This document shows, one piece after another, positions 56,823 to 64,000 of a DNA stretch of 64,000 nucleotides. The stretch is taken from the NCBI GenBank assembly GCA_963818645.1, contig CAWFTF010000016.1, positions 124,001 through 188,000 of the forward strand. The letters are read 5' to 3'. Position 1 is the first letter of the stretch. Each line of letters opens with the position of its first letter. A model generated the notes under the pieces. The model worked only from the letters and a program-made list of their open reading frames with translations, searched no databases and was not told the origin of the DNA. Origin of the DNA: Gp6-AA40 sp963818645 (GTDB taxonomy: Bacteria; Acidobacteriota; Vicinamibacteria; Vicinamibacterales; UBA2999). The translations under genes were made by a program, and so were the position numbers.

Positions 56823-57950
56823 TTAGTAACCCATCCGCAGCACGCCGGTCGACGACCCGTTCACCGTGCCCTTCTCGAGCCACTCGAGCGACGCGCGGAA
56901 GAGAGTCGTATGGTTCTTCTCCCACATCGCGTTGTGCGAGGAGCAGCCGAGATCGATCATCACTTTCTGCGACGCGCCGAGATCTTCGTAGAGTTCCTTC
57001 ACGCGATCCGGCACAACCTGCTTGTCGTGAATGCCCGCCACCATCAAGGTCGGCGTCTGCGTCTTCGTCGCCACTGCGGCATTCCAGCCCCACGTCGTCG
57101 TCTGCGGTGCGCGACGGACGCCGGTTCCCCACGTGGCACCGACGGGATCGGATGCGATCATCGCCGACCAGACGCTATCAGCCGCAGGCTTCTCGTACTG
57201 AGCGGGGCAGCCGACTTGTCGATCCCAGTTCGCATCGAACTCCGCACGCGACTGTGTGTTGAACACCACGCCATCGGCCGGAACCTTGGCTGGCGCTTCT
57301 CCTCGGCCCTCGCGACTGTACCCAGGTGCGAGCAACACGAGACGATGAACCTTTTGTGGATTCCTGGCGGTGTAGCCACCTGAACGGGGACCGCCGAGCG
57401 ACCATGCAACGAGGCTGACACGCTCGACACCGCGTAAGGCGCGGATGTAATCCACGGCCGCACCAACGTCGGCCCAATCGGAGGCAATCGACGTCAGATT
57501 CTGACCGTACGTGGCGGGACACGGAGCGGGGATGAGACGCGGGATGAATAAGGCTTGTTGGGCAGGTGCGAGGTTACAGGGATCGTTCATCGCTGCCGGG
57601 CGCGTCGAGCGGCCGTAGCCGGTCATGTCGACCGAGAAGGCGTCGAACCCCGCCTGCGCGAGGTACGCCATCCAGCTGTAGTCCTGATACGGCACATCGA
57701 ATGCCACCTCGGCCGGCGTGCCTGCCCCGTGCACGAACAGCACCACGCGATCGGCCAGACGCGAACCGCGTGCGAGCGTGCCGGCGTGAACGCGCTCGCG
57801 CACGTACAGCTGCGTGGGCTGGCCTGAGATCGCCGGCACCGACGACTGCACACGAACGAAGTGATCGATGGTCAGGATGCGCTCGCTGTCGTCGCCGATG
57901 AGAGGGACGCTAGCCAGTCCGACCAGAAGAAGTAGCGCCAACGATTTCAT
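56823..57950 (-). CDS. Secreted alpha/beta hydrolase
   Basis: 375 residues from the ATG at 57950 (MKSLALLLLVGLA), which gives a clean signal peptide; a frame to 58007 is only repeat-derived. Fold landmarks: oxyanion region VLFVHGAGTP, nucleophile motif AWSLGG and His near SSHNAMW. Predicted esterase/lipase-like enzyme in the periplasm. Likely co-transcribed with the nitroreductase. Confidence 0.85.
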   Translation of the reverse strand: MKSLALLLLVGLASVPLIGDDSERILTIDHFVRVQSSVPAISGQPTQLYVRERVHAGTLARGSRLADRVVLFVHGAGTPAEVAFDVPYQDYSWMAYLAQAGFDAFSVDMTGYGRSTRPAAMNDPCNLAPAQQALFIPRLIPAPCPATYGQNLTSIASDWADVGAAVDYIRALRGVERVSLVAWSLGGPRSGGYTARNPQKVHRLVLLAPGYSREGRGEAPAKVPADGVVFNTQSRAEFDANWDRQVGCPAQYEKPAADSVWSAMIASDPVGATWGTGVRRAPQTTTWGWNAAVATKTQTPTLMVAGIHDKQVVPDRVKELYEDLGASQKVMIDLGCSSHNAMWEKNHTTLFRASLEWLEKGTVNGSSTGVLRMGY

Positions 57951-57983
57951 TCGAATGAGCCTCGATGTGATTCGAACACTGAA

Positions 57984-58063
57984 AACTCCCAAGGACCCAA
58001 TTCCCAACTCCCAAAGCGATGGGTGTCGACCTTGGGAGCTGGAAGTTGGGAGTTGGGAGTTGA
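57984..58063. repeat. Inverted heptad-repeat locus between the hydrolase and DUF3500 genes
   Basis: Left arm CTCCCAA, ATTCCCA, ACTCCCA; right arm TTGGGAG CTGGAAG TTGGGAG TTGGGAG, spacer about 20 bases. TTGGGAG word as at 39808, 42586 and 61572. It reaches the DUF3500 stop codon. Confidence 0.85.
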
Positions 58064-59104
58064 TTAGTGAAGCGACGTTCGCAGATGCTCTCGCAGCAGG
58101 TCGCGCCCGAAATCTCCCTTGAAGTCGCGCCAGACCGAGTGCACGTGGTTGGCGTCGTTCTGTGTGTTGTCGAACTCAATCAGGAACGTCGGGCCCTGCA
58201 CGCGGTAGTAGTGCTTCTGGCCGCGCTCGATAGAACCCGCCCACGCAAACGTCATGTTTTCGATGCCGGCGATCTTGATCTTCGTCATCCGGTCGGCAGC
58301 GATGTCAGCCGCCATCAGCCCGGCATAGGCGTCGAGGATCTTCATCAACTGGTCGCGCTGCGCGGGGGTCATCGCCGATGCCTTCAGCCCGGCTGGTGAC
58401 AACGGGTTGATGTCGAGTGCGTTCTCCGTGACGATGTCGTTCAGTGCGACGTCGGTGAAGATGGCCGTCTTGCGCTGCGTCGCATCGAGCCCGGTGACCA
58501 GCGTACGCGCCGTGTCCTCGAGCAGCCCCAGCGTACGCTGTCCCTTCTGCGGACCGTCTTTGACTTCGGCAGGGTTGGCACCGGCAAACGACGGAGTGCT
58601 CGAAATGGCCGTACCGTTCACGACGTCGAAGTGCAGCGATATGTGATGGAACTCGACGCGCCAGCCCCACGTGCCCTTCGGCGACGGCGTGCCGAATACA
58701 GAGAAGCGGTACCCCTCCGGATCGCGCGTCGGGCCACTCCCCTTCTCCGCGACCTTCAGGATGTTTTCGAGCTGCATGATCTGTGAGTACGTGGTGTAGC
58801 CGCGATCGCTCAGCCCGGTCTTCAGCAGATCCTGCGCGAGCTTGCGCTGCGGCTCCGTCATCGCCTTCAACTGCAGGCCGTTGCGCTCGAACTGCGGGAC
58901 GAAGTGCCACCGCAGCCTCTCGGCGGAATCGAACTGGAACGTGGCCTGCTGGCGCTGCTCCGGTGTCAGCGACCCGAGAAACTTCTCAGCCGCCGTCGCC
59001 ATCGCCGCCGAGGACGATGTCCGCTGTGCGTGAACGATGGCGCCGCCGAGCGCCGCAACCACTCCAAGCGCGAGCAGAAGTCGTGGAGAAATAAGACGGG
59101 TCAT
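58064..59104 (-). CDS. Secreted DUF3500 protein
   Basis: 346 residues from the ATG at 59104, which has a GAGG RBS; 9 more codons lie upstream at an ATG without RBS. Signal peptide about 1-26 (cleavage near VHA-QR). DUF3500 signatures include SLTPEQRQQATFQFDS, LSDRGYTTYSQIMQLENIL, GWRVEFHHISLHFDV and the end DFGRDLL. Family function unknown; the conserved HHISLHF and Trp residues suggest a binding or enzymatic site. Divergent from the ThDP gene. Confidence 0.88.
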   Translation of the reverse strand: MTRLISPRLLLALGVVAALGGAIVHAQRTSSSAAMATAAEKFLGSLTPEQRQQATFQFDSAERLRWHFVPQFERNGLQLKAMTEPQRKLAQDLLKTGLSDRGYTTYSQIMQLENILKVAEKGSGPTRDPEGYRFSVFGTPSPKGTWGWRVEFHHISLHFDVVNGTAISSTPSFAGANPAEVKDGPQKGQRTLGLLEDTARTLVTGLDATQRKTAIFTDVALNDIVTENALDINPLSPAGLKASAMTPAQRDQLMKILDAYAGLMAADIAADRMTKIKIAGIENMTFAWAGSIERGQKHYYRVQGPTFLIEFDNTQNDANHVHSVWRDFKGDFGRDLLREHLRTSLH

Positions 59105-59133
59105 ACGCACCTCGCGGGGGGATGGTAGCACGC

Positions 59134-59233
59134 GGTCCCGGGGCCCGGGATCCGGGATCCGGGGTCCGGGATTCGGAGAGACAGGTTCTCAATGGAGGCA
59201 TCGGGTCCCGGGTCCCCGATCCCGAGTCCCGGC
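59134..59233. repeat. Inverted heptad-repeat locus before the ThDP gene
   Basis: Left arm GGTCCCG GGGCCCG GGATCCG GGATCCG GGGTCCG GGATTCG; right arm TCGGGTCCCGGGTCCCCG and CGAGTCCCGG. The right end resembles the cassettes at 29704 and 33700. It occupies most of the 157-base divergent gap. Confidence 0.85.
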
Positions 59234-59261
59234 TATGATGTAGCCCCATCAGGAGGCCATC

Positions 59262-61181
59262 GTGGCTGATAAAGACGACATCGCAGGCAACGGATCGCTC
59301 GACCGCCGGGACTTCTTCAAGGGCGCCGCGCTGGGCGCCGCAGGTCTCGTCGTCGGCGGGCAGAACGCCGCTGCAGAGGCACCGCCGATTCAGCCAGCTC
59401 CGGCCGTCGAGCTGCCGACGCTCGCGCACGATCTCGCCTACGCGATGCCGGGCCAGGCAAGCGGCCCTCCACCAGCGCGCGCAGCGTCGCAGGGAAAGCC
59501 CGCATCGGACTTCATGGTGGACGTGATCAAGAAGATCGGGTTCGAGTACGCCGCCATCAACCCGGGCTCGACGTTTCAGGGGCTTCACGAGTCGCTGCTC
59601 AACTACGGCAACAACAGCGCACCGGAGTTGCTCACGTGCCTGCACGAAGAAGCTGCCGTTGCGATGGCTCACGGGTACGCCAAGGCCGCGGGCAAGCCGA
59701 TGCTCGTCATCGTGCACGGCACCGTCGGCCTGCTCCACTCGTCGATGGCGCTCTTTCAAGCCTGGGCCGATCGCGTACCGGTGGTCGTCATCGTCGGACA
59801 CAACCGCAACCCGTCCGGCGTGATCAATCGTCCGCACAGCGCGCAGGACATGGGGCTGCTCGTTCGCAGCTTCGTCAAGTACGACGATGAGGCGACGACG
59901 CTGGAACGATTCGCGGAGTCGGCGATGCGCGCGTATCGCATCGCGGTCACGCCGCCCATGGGACCGGTGGTCCTGACAGTCGCCGCAGAGCTGCAGGAGT
60001 CGATCGTCAACGACGTCCCGCGGATTCCGGAGTTGACGATTCCCGTTCCTCCACAGGGTGACGCCGCAGCCGTTCGCGAAGCCGCGCGGATGCTGGTGAA
60101 TGCACAGACGCCGCTGATTCAGATCGCGAAGCTCGGACGGACACCGAAAGCGTGGGACCTGCTGATCGAGTTGGCTGACGCGCTGCAGGCGCCGGTTGAC
60201 GTGATGGGCTATTCGTCCTGGCAGAAGTTCCCATCGTGGCATCCACTCTATGGAACCGGCGGTCGCGGATACACACCTGACGTGACGCTCGGCCTCGAAG
60301 TCACCGACATGTCGGTACAGGCGCGTGCCGCGCGAGCGAACGGCCGCAAGACGATCAGCATCTCGGCAGAGTATCTGTTCCAGGGGAGCAACATCCACGA
60401 CTTCGGGCGCTATTCCGACGTCGACCTCGCCATCGCGGCAGACGCCGAAGAGACACTGCCGTCGCTGATCGAGGAAGTTCGAAAGCAGACGACACCGGAG
60501 CGCAAGAGCGCCATCCAGGCGCGCGGCAAGCAGGTCGCTGCGGCGCACAAGGAACTCCAGCTCGATGGCATTCGTGATGCGCGACACGGGTGGGATGCCA
60601 GCCCCGTCAGCGTGCCACGCATCATCGCGGAGCTCGCCGATCAGATCGCCAACGACGACTGGGCGATCGTCTCAGGACATCAGTTCACGGGAGACTGGCA
60701 GCGTCGCCTGCTGAATCACGACAAGCCGTATCGCTACAACGGCGACTGCGGCGGCTTTGGTATCGGCTACGACTCCCCTGCCTCAGTCGGCGGCGCGCTC
60801 GCACACAAGAAGTTCGGCCGGCTGTCGGTGGCGGTCGTCGGTGACGGCGACCTCAACTTCAGCCCCGGTGTGATCTGGACCGCAGCGCACCACAAGATCC
60901 CGCTCCTCTTCGTCGTCCACAACAATCGCGCGTATCACGCGGAGGTGATGATCATCCAGCGGATGTGCGGCGTGCGTGGACGGGGGAACCAGAACGCGCA
61001 CGTCGGGAACGTGATCACCGATCCGAACATCAACTACGCGCAGATGGCGAAGGCGTACGGGATGTACAGCGAAGGGCCGATCGAGAACCCGAAGGATCTG
61101 GCGGGAGCGTATCAGCGGGCGCTGGCAAAGGTGAGAGCTGGCGAGCCGGCACTCATCGATGTGATCTCGCAGCCGAGATGA
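59262..61181 (+). CDS. Tat-exported thiamine-diphosphate enzyme (acetolactate synthase/pyruvate oxidase-like)
   Basis: 639 residues from a GTG with AGGAGG five bases upstream. The N-terminal DRRDFFKG (14-21) and hydrophobic stretch to about residue 39 is a twin-arginine signal. The PYR domain follows, with the cofactor-activating Glu in LHEEAAVAMAHGYA (about 128-130), then a middle domain and the PP domain with the ThDP motif GDGDLNFS to VVHNN (29 residues from GDG to NN). A folded, cofactor-loaded ThDP enzyme sent to the periplasm is unusual. The cytochrome c gene directly downstream suggests an electron-transferring oxidative decarboxylation. Confidence 0.85.
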   Translation: MADKDDIAGNGSLDRRDFFKGAALGAAGLVVGGQNAAAEAPPIQPAPAVELPTLAHDLAYAMPGQASGPPPARAASQGKPASDFMVDVIKKIGFEYAAINPGSTFQGLHESLLNYGNNSAPELLTCLHEEAAVAMAHGYAKAAGKPMLVIVHGTVGLLHSSMALFQAWADRVPVVVIVGHNRNPSGVINRPHSAQDMGLLVRSFVKYDDEATTLERFAESAMRAYRIAVTPPMGPVVLTVAAELQESIVNDVPRIPELTIPVPPQGDAAAVREAARMLVNAQTPLIQIAKLGRTPKAWDLLIELADALQAPVDVMGYSSWQKFPSWHPLYGTGGRGYTPDVTLGLEVTDMSVQARAARANGRKTISISAEYLFQGSNIHDFGRYSDVDLAIAADAEETLPSLIEEVRKQTTPERKSAIQARGKQVAAAHKELQLDGIRDARHGWDASPVSVPRIIAELADQIANDDWAIVSGHQFTGDWQRRLLNHDKPYRYNGDCGGFGIGYDSPASVGGALAHKKFGRLSVAVVGDGDLNFSPGVIWTAAHHKIPLLFVVHNNRAYHAEVMIIQRMCGVRGRGNQNAHVGNVITDPNINYAQMAKAYGMYSEGPIENPKDLAGAYQRALAKVRAGEPALIDVISQPR

Positions 61182-61182
61182 T

Positions 61183-61572
61183 ATGAAAATCGCAACCACC
61201 GCCGTCTTCGTGATTGCGCTCGCCACAGCGGCCGTCGCGCAGAATCAGCCGGCTGCTCCGCTCGCCCCCGCAACCGGCAACGCGCAGCGCGGCAAGACGC
61301 TGTTCGAGACGTCGCTGCGCTGCTACGCGTGCCACGGCTTCGATGGCCAGACCGGATCGCCGCGGCTCGTGCCGATGGCACGAGCCGAGGACGTGTTCCT
61401 CGCCTACGTCCGGAAACCAGCCACTCAGGGCATGCCGTCATTCGTCGCGATACCCGAGGCCGATCTGCGTGATGTGTATGCGTACATCCGCTCGATCCCT
61501 CAGGCCGCGCCGAATGCGGACAGCGTTCCCTTACTCAAAGGTGTGCTGGATCGCAGAGCGAAGGCAAACTAA
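61183..61572 (+). CDS. Small periplasmic cytochrome c
   Basis: 129 residues. Signal peptide about 1-20 (cleavage near VAQ-NQ). Single haem site CYACH in RCYACHGFDGQTG, with a likely Met ligand in TQGMPSF and the end typical of class I cytochromes (DLRDVYAYIRSI). It starts 2 bases after the ThDP gene stop, so both would be made together and exported by different routes (Tat and Sec). Confidence 0.88.
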   Translation: MKIATTAVFVIALATAAVAQNQPAAPLAPATGNAQRGKTLFETSLRCYACHGFDGQTGSPRLVPMARAEDVFLAYVRKPATQGMPSFVAIPEADLRDVYAYIRSIPQAAPNADSVPLLKGVLDRRAKAN

Positions 61573-61643
61573 TCCCAACCTCCAACTCCCAAATTCCAAC
61601 CGGACTGATGTTTGGGAATTGGAGATTGGGAGTTGGGAGTCGA
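61572..61643. repeat. Inverted heptad-repeat locus at a convergent end
   Basis: Left arm ATCCCAA CCTCCAA CTCCCAA ATTCCAA; right arm TTTGGGA ATTGGAG ATTGGGA GTTGGGA. Lies between two convergent stops, directly after the cytochrome gene. Confidence 0.85.
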
Positions 61644-61647
61644 ACGC

Positions 61648-61878
61648 TTAATGACGCAACGCCGCCGCGACGGCGAGAATCGCGAGGCCACTCGCGATCG
61701 ACGACACAATCGGCACCAGCAAACCGACGAATCCCGCGACTGCGCGCCCGGTGTCGCCGTGTGCATTTCTCAGCACCAACAGCGATTCCTGCATCGAGCG
61801 ATCGTGCAGTTTATGGATCAGCGTCACGAAGCCGGTCCCGATTAACAGAATCCCAAACGCCAAAACTACGAAGTTCAT
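61648..61878 (-). CDS. Small two-helix membrane protein
   Basis: 76 residues from the ATG at 61878 with a GGAGGGG RBS. Two hydrophobic stretches (about 2-22 and 50-72) with a polar loop (HDRSMQESLLVLRNAHGD). A frame extending much farther upstream is antisense to the ADOP gene and not coding. No family recognised. It follows the ADOP permease. Confidence 0.6.
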   Translation of the reverse strand: MNFVVLAFGILLIGTGFVTLIHKLHDRSMQESLLVLRNAHGDTGRAVAGFVGLLVPIVSSIASGLAILAVAAALRH

Positions 61879-61940
61879 TGCCCCTCCACGTTCTCTTGGA
61901 CGGAGTCTCCCCTGCGATGGTTCGTGACAGACCGATGACA

Positions 61941-62011
61941 TTTGGTCCTTTGTTCTTGGTCCCTGGTGCTTGGTCCAGGGACAAAGGACTAAGGACAAAG
62001 AACTAAGGACT
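61941..62011. repeat. Inverted heptad-repeat locus behind the ADOP permease
   Basis: Left arm TTTGGTC CTTTGTTC TTGGTCC CTGGTGC TTGGTCC; right arm AAGGACT AAGGACA AAGAACT AAGGACT. The arms pair through CCTT/AAGG. It ends at the permease stop and separates it from the small membrane protein. Confidence 0.8.
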
Positions 62012-64000
62012 ATTCGGCACGCAGCGCCTGCACAGGATTGAGTGCGGCTGCACGGCGCGCCGGCAGATAACTGGCCAGCACGGCCGCAGACGCCAGGACG
62101 GCCGACACCGCCACATAGGTCACGGCGTCGAGCGGGCTGACGTTGAAGAGCAGCGACGCCATCAACCTCGCCAGGCCCGCGGCCACCGCGATTCCGATCG
62201 CGATACCAATGCCCGACAGCACGAGGCCGTGACGGACGAACATGCGACGGACGGCCGCGTGATCGACACCGAGCGCCATGCGAATTCCGATCTCGCGCGT
62301 TCGCTGAGAGACGGAATACGAGATCACGCCGTAGATGCCGATGAGGCCCAGCAGCAGCGCCATGACGCCCGCGATGGCGAGCATCACCAGCGCAAATGTC
62401 GTGCGCGCCATCGATCGTTCGTAGACATCCTGCAGCGTGCGCACGAGCGCAAGCGGGAGACTCGCATTGACCGACCAGACGGCTTCGCGGATCTGCGTGA
62501 GGAACGCCTCGGTGTTCGTGCGATGACTGCGCACGACATACGTCAGCCCTCTCGACACGAATCGCTCGTTGCCCCAGAACTTCGGCATCATGATTGGCCA
62601 GTAGACGATGGTGGGTGCCGGCTCCTGGACGCCGTTGTCGTGCACGTCGCCGACCACGCCGACGATCTCGCGCCAGTCGTCGATGTTGCCCGCGCGAATG
62701 CGCTTGCCCAGTGCCGCTTGCGCACCTCCCCACAGCTCGCGCGCCATGTTCTCCGAGATCATCGTCACCCGACGGTCGTCGAACACGTCGGTCCAGCTGA
62801 TGTCTCGTCCGACGATCAGCGGAGTGCCGACCGTTCGAAAGTAGCCGGGCGAGACGAACTTGAACCGGCGAATCGGCGGAATCTCCGTTGCGGAGTAAAC
62901 CTTGTCCTCGGCTGAGACCGGATCGTTGCTGTCGAACCTCTCGAGCGGCGCCGAACTGACCAGCGCGGCAGACTCGACACCCGGCAGTGCCGCGACCTTG
63001 TCGAGGATGTCGTTGTAGATGCGAGCCACGCGCACGGCATCGGCTTCGACCGGGTCCGGTATCGACACTCTCAGCATCTGCACCTCGCCGGGGCGCACGA
63101 AGCCGGGCTGCACGTTTCGCAATATCTGAAACGTCCGAATCATGAGACCGGAAGCCACGAGCAACACGAGCGCGAGAGCAACCTGTACGACGACGAGCAA
63201 ATTACGCGCGCGATGCCGCTCGCGGCTGTGGCTGGAGGTTCGGGTCGCGCTGCGAAGCGCACCGATGATGCGCGGTCCGCTGTACTTCAGGACTGGAATG
63301 ACGCCAAACAGAAGCCCTGACAACAGTGACGCGACCAGGGTGAACCCAAGGACTGTGGGATCGATCGTGATCTCCCGGAGGCGAGGCAGCGTCTCCGGGC
63401 CGATGGCGACGAGCAGTTTCAGAGCGCCATACGCGACGGCGAGCCCCAGCACACCACCAGCGAGTCCGAGCACGAGGCTTTCAAGCAGCAACTCCCGGGC
63501 AATTTGCCACCAGCCGGCGCCGAGCGCGGCTCGCGTCGCGAGCTCCTGCTGACGCCCCTCCACTCGCACGAGCAGAAGATTGGCGACGTTCGCGCACGCG
63601 ATCAATAGGACAACTCCGATCGTCCCCATGAGGACCCAGAGTGTGTCCGTCATGTCGCCGACGACATCCTGCTTCAGTGGTGTGAGCGCGGGTGCGATGC
63701 GCGCGCTCTCGAATAATTTCTTGTCGAGTCCCGGTGGGGCTGGCCATGCATTCAGCCAGGCCGGCAGCATGCGACCGACGTCTACATTGGCCTGCTGCAA
63801 CGTCGCGCCTGGTTTGAGCCGGGCCACACCCTGGTAGCTGAAGTTGCCGAGGAACACGCGATTGCGATCGAATCGCTGCGGAAGGATAACGTCGGCCTCT
63901 CCGTCCAGGAATTGAAAACCGTCCGGCATGACTCCGATCACCGCATACGGTTTCGCGTCGATGGTCAACGTCCGACCGAGCGCTGAGCGGTCACCTCCGA
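62010..64000 (-). CDS. ADOP-type duplicated ABC permease (5' end outside window)
   Basis: The minus-strand frame is open to the window end, so the gene starts outside; about 663 codons are present. Two FtsX-type permease halves: MTDTLWVLMGTIGVVLLIACANVANLLLVR and TLVASLLSGLLFGVIPVLKY in the first, and the C-terminal half with RTREIGIRMALGVDHAAVRR and the end PVQALRAE. This is the ADOP (Acidobacterial duplicated orphan permease) arrangement, with no attached ATPase. One of many such genes in Acidobacteriota; transported substrate unknown. Confidence 0.88.
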   Translation of the reverse strand, partial: GGDRSALGRTLTIDAKPYAVIGVMPDGFQFLDGEADVILPQRFDRNRVFLGNFSYQGVARLKPGATLQQANVDVGRMLPAWLNAWPAPPGLDKKLFESARIAPALTPLKQDVVGDMTDTLWVLMGTIGVVLLIACANVANLLLVRVEGRQQELATRAALGAGWWQIARELLLESLVLGLAGGVLGLAVAYGALKLLVAIGPETLPRLREITIDPTVLGFTLVASLLSGLLFGVIPVLKYSGPRIIGALRSATRTSSHSRERHRARNLLVVVQVALALVLLVASGLMIRTFQILRNVQPGFVRPGEVQMLRVSIPDPVEADAVRVARIYNDILDKVAALPGVESAALVSSAPLERFDSNDPVSAEDKVYSATEIPPIRRFKFVSPGYFRTVGTPLIVGRDISWTDVFDDRRVTMISENMARELWGGAQAALGKRIRAGNIDDWREIVGVVGDVHDNGVQEPAPTIVYWPIMMPKFWGNERFVSRGLTYVVRSHRTNTEAFLTQIREAVWSVNASLPLALVRTLQDVYERSMARTTFALVMLAIAGVMALLLGLIGIYGVISYSVSQRTREIGIRMALGVDHAAVRRMFVRHGLVLSGIGIAIGIAVAAGLARLMASLLFNVSPLDAVTYVAVSAVLASAAVLASYLPARRAAALNPVQALRAE

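Noticed and set aside
61879..62733. Long upstream extension of the small membrane protein at 61648
   Set aside because: It reads another frame of the ADOP gene and a repeat locus; the ATG at 61878 has the RBS.

Overview
The window looks like a GC-rich Acidobacteriota chromosome segment, probably Vicinamibacteria-like. This rests on an ADOP/MacB-type permease at the right edge, two DUF4159 proteins, a DUF3500 protein, many secreted cytochrome c and hydrolase genes, and the codon bias. The class-level placement is inference. No tRNA, rRNA, CRISPR array, insertion sequence or phage gene was seen.

Layout. 1-4.1 kb (+): the end of a Yip1-like membrane protein, an HlyD/MacA-type adaptor and two FtsX/MacB-type permeases, the first frameshifted. 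4.1-10.9 kb (-): a nitrogen-control block, read amtB, TorF-like porin, glnD, glnB/K, and an NifA-like AAA+ regulator that lacks the GAFTGA loop. A good sigma-54 promoter match precedes amtB, and the tail of a second porin copy lies behind the first. 11.5-13.6 kb (+): an EF-G paralogue. 34.4-13.6 kb (-): one uninterrupted str-S10-spc-alpha run of 35 genes from rpsL to rplQ, including fusA, tuf, secY, adk, map, infA and rpoA, with a clear sigma-70 promoter before rpsL.

34.6-36.7 kb (-): a Rieske protein and a cytochrome b fused to a di-haem cytochrome c tail. 36.8-44 kb: glcD-glcE-glcF-lldP (-), divergent from a LarA-type lactate racemase homologue (+), together a lactate/glycolate uptake, isomerisation and oxidation unit. 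44.1-48.6 kb: a broken APC permease, a DUF4159 protein, a MatB-like acyl-CoA synthetase and a Bcp peroxiredoxin. 48.6-56 kb: secreted and periplasmic genes, including two related proteins flanking a metallo-beta-lactamase-fold hydrolase and a metal-type module (His/Cys-rich secreted protein, outer-membrane barrel, cytochrome c, small periplasmic protein). 56-64 kb: a nitroreductase, an alpha/beta hydrolase, a DUF3500 protein, a Tat-exported ThDP enzyme with its own cytochrome c, a small membrane protein and the ADOP permease.

The most striking non-coding feature is a family of about 18 short intergenic loci built from degenerate 7-base (sometimes 9- or 14-base) tandem repeats, usually in two inverted arms that could form long hairpins. 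A few base words recur at distant loci, including between essential ribosomal genes. A second pattern is single-base frameshifts, two of them in genes that must work (rpsK, adk) and many between 36 and 47 kb. This pattern suggests residual sequencing or assembly indels, so broken genes here should not be read as true pseudogenes without read support.
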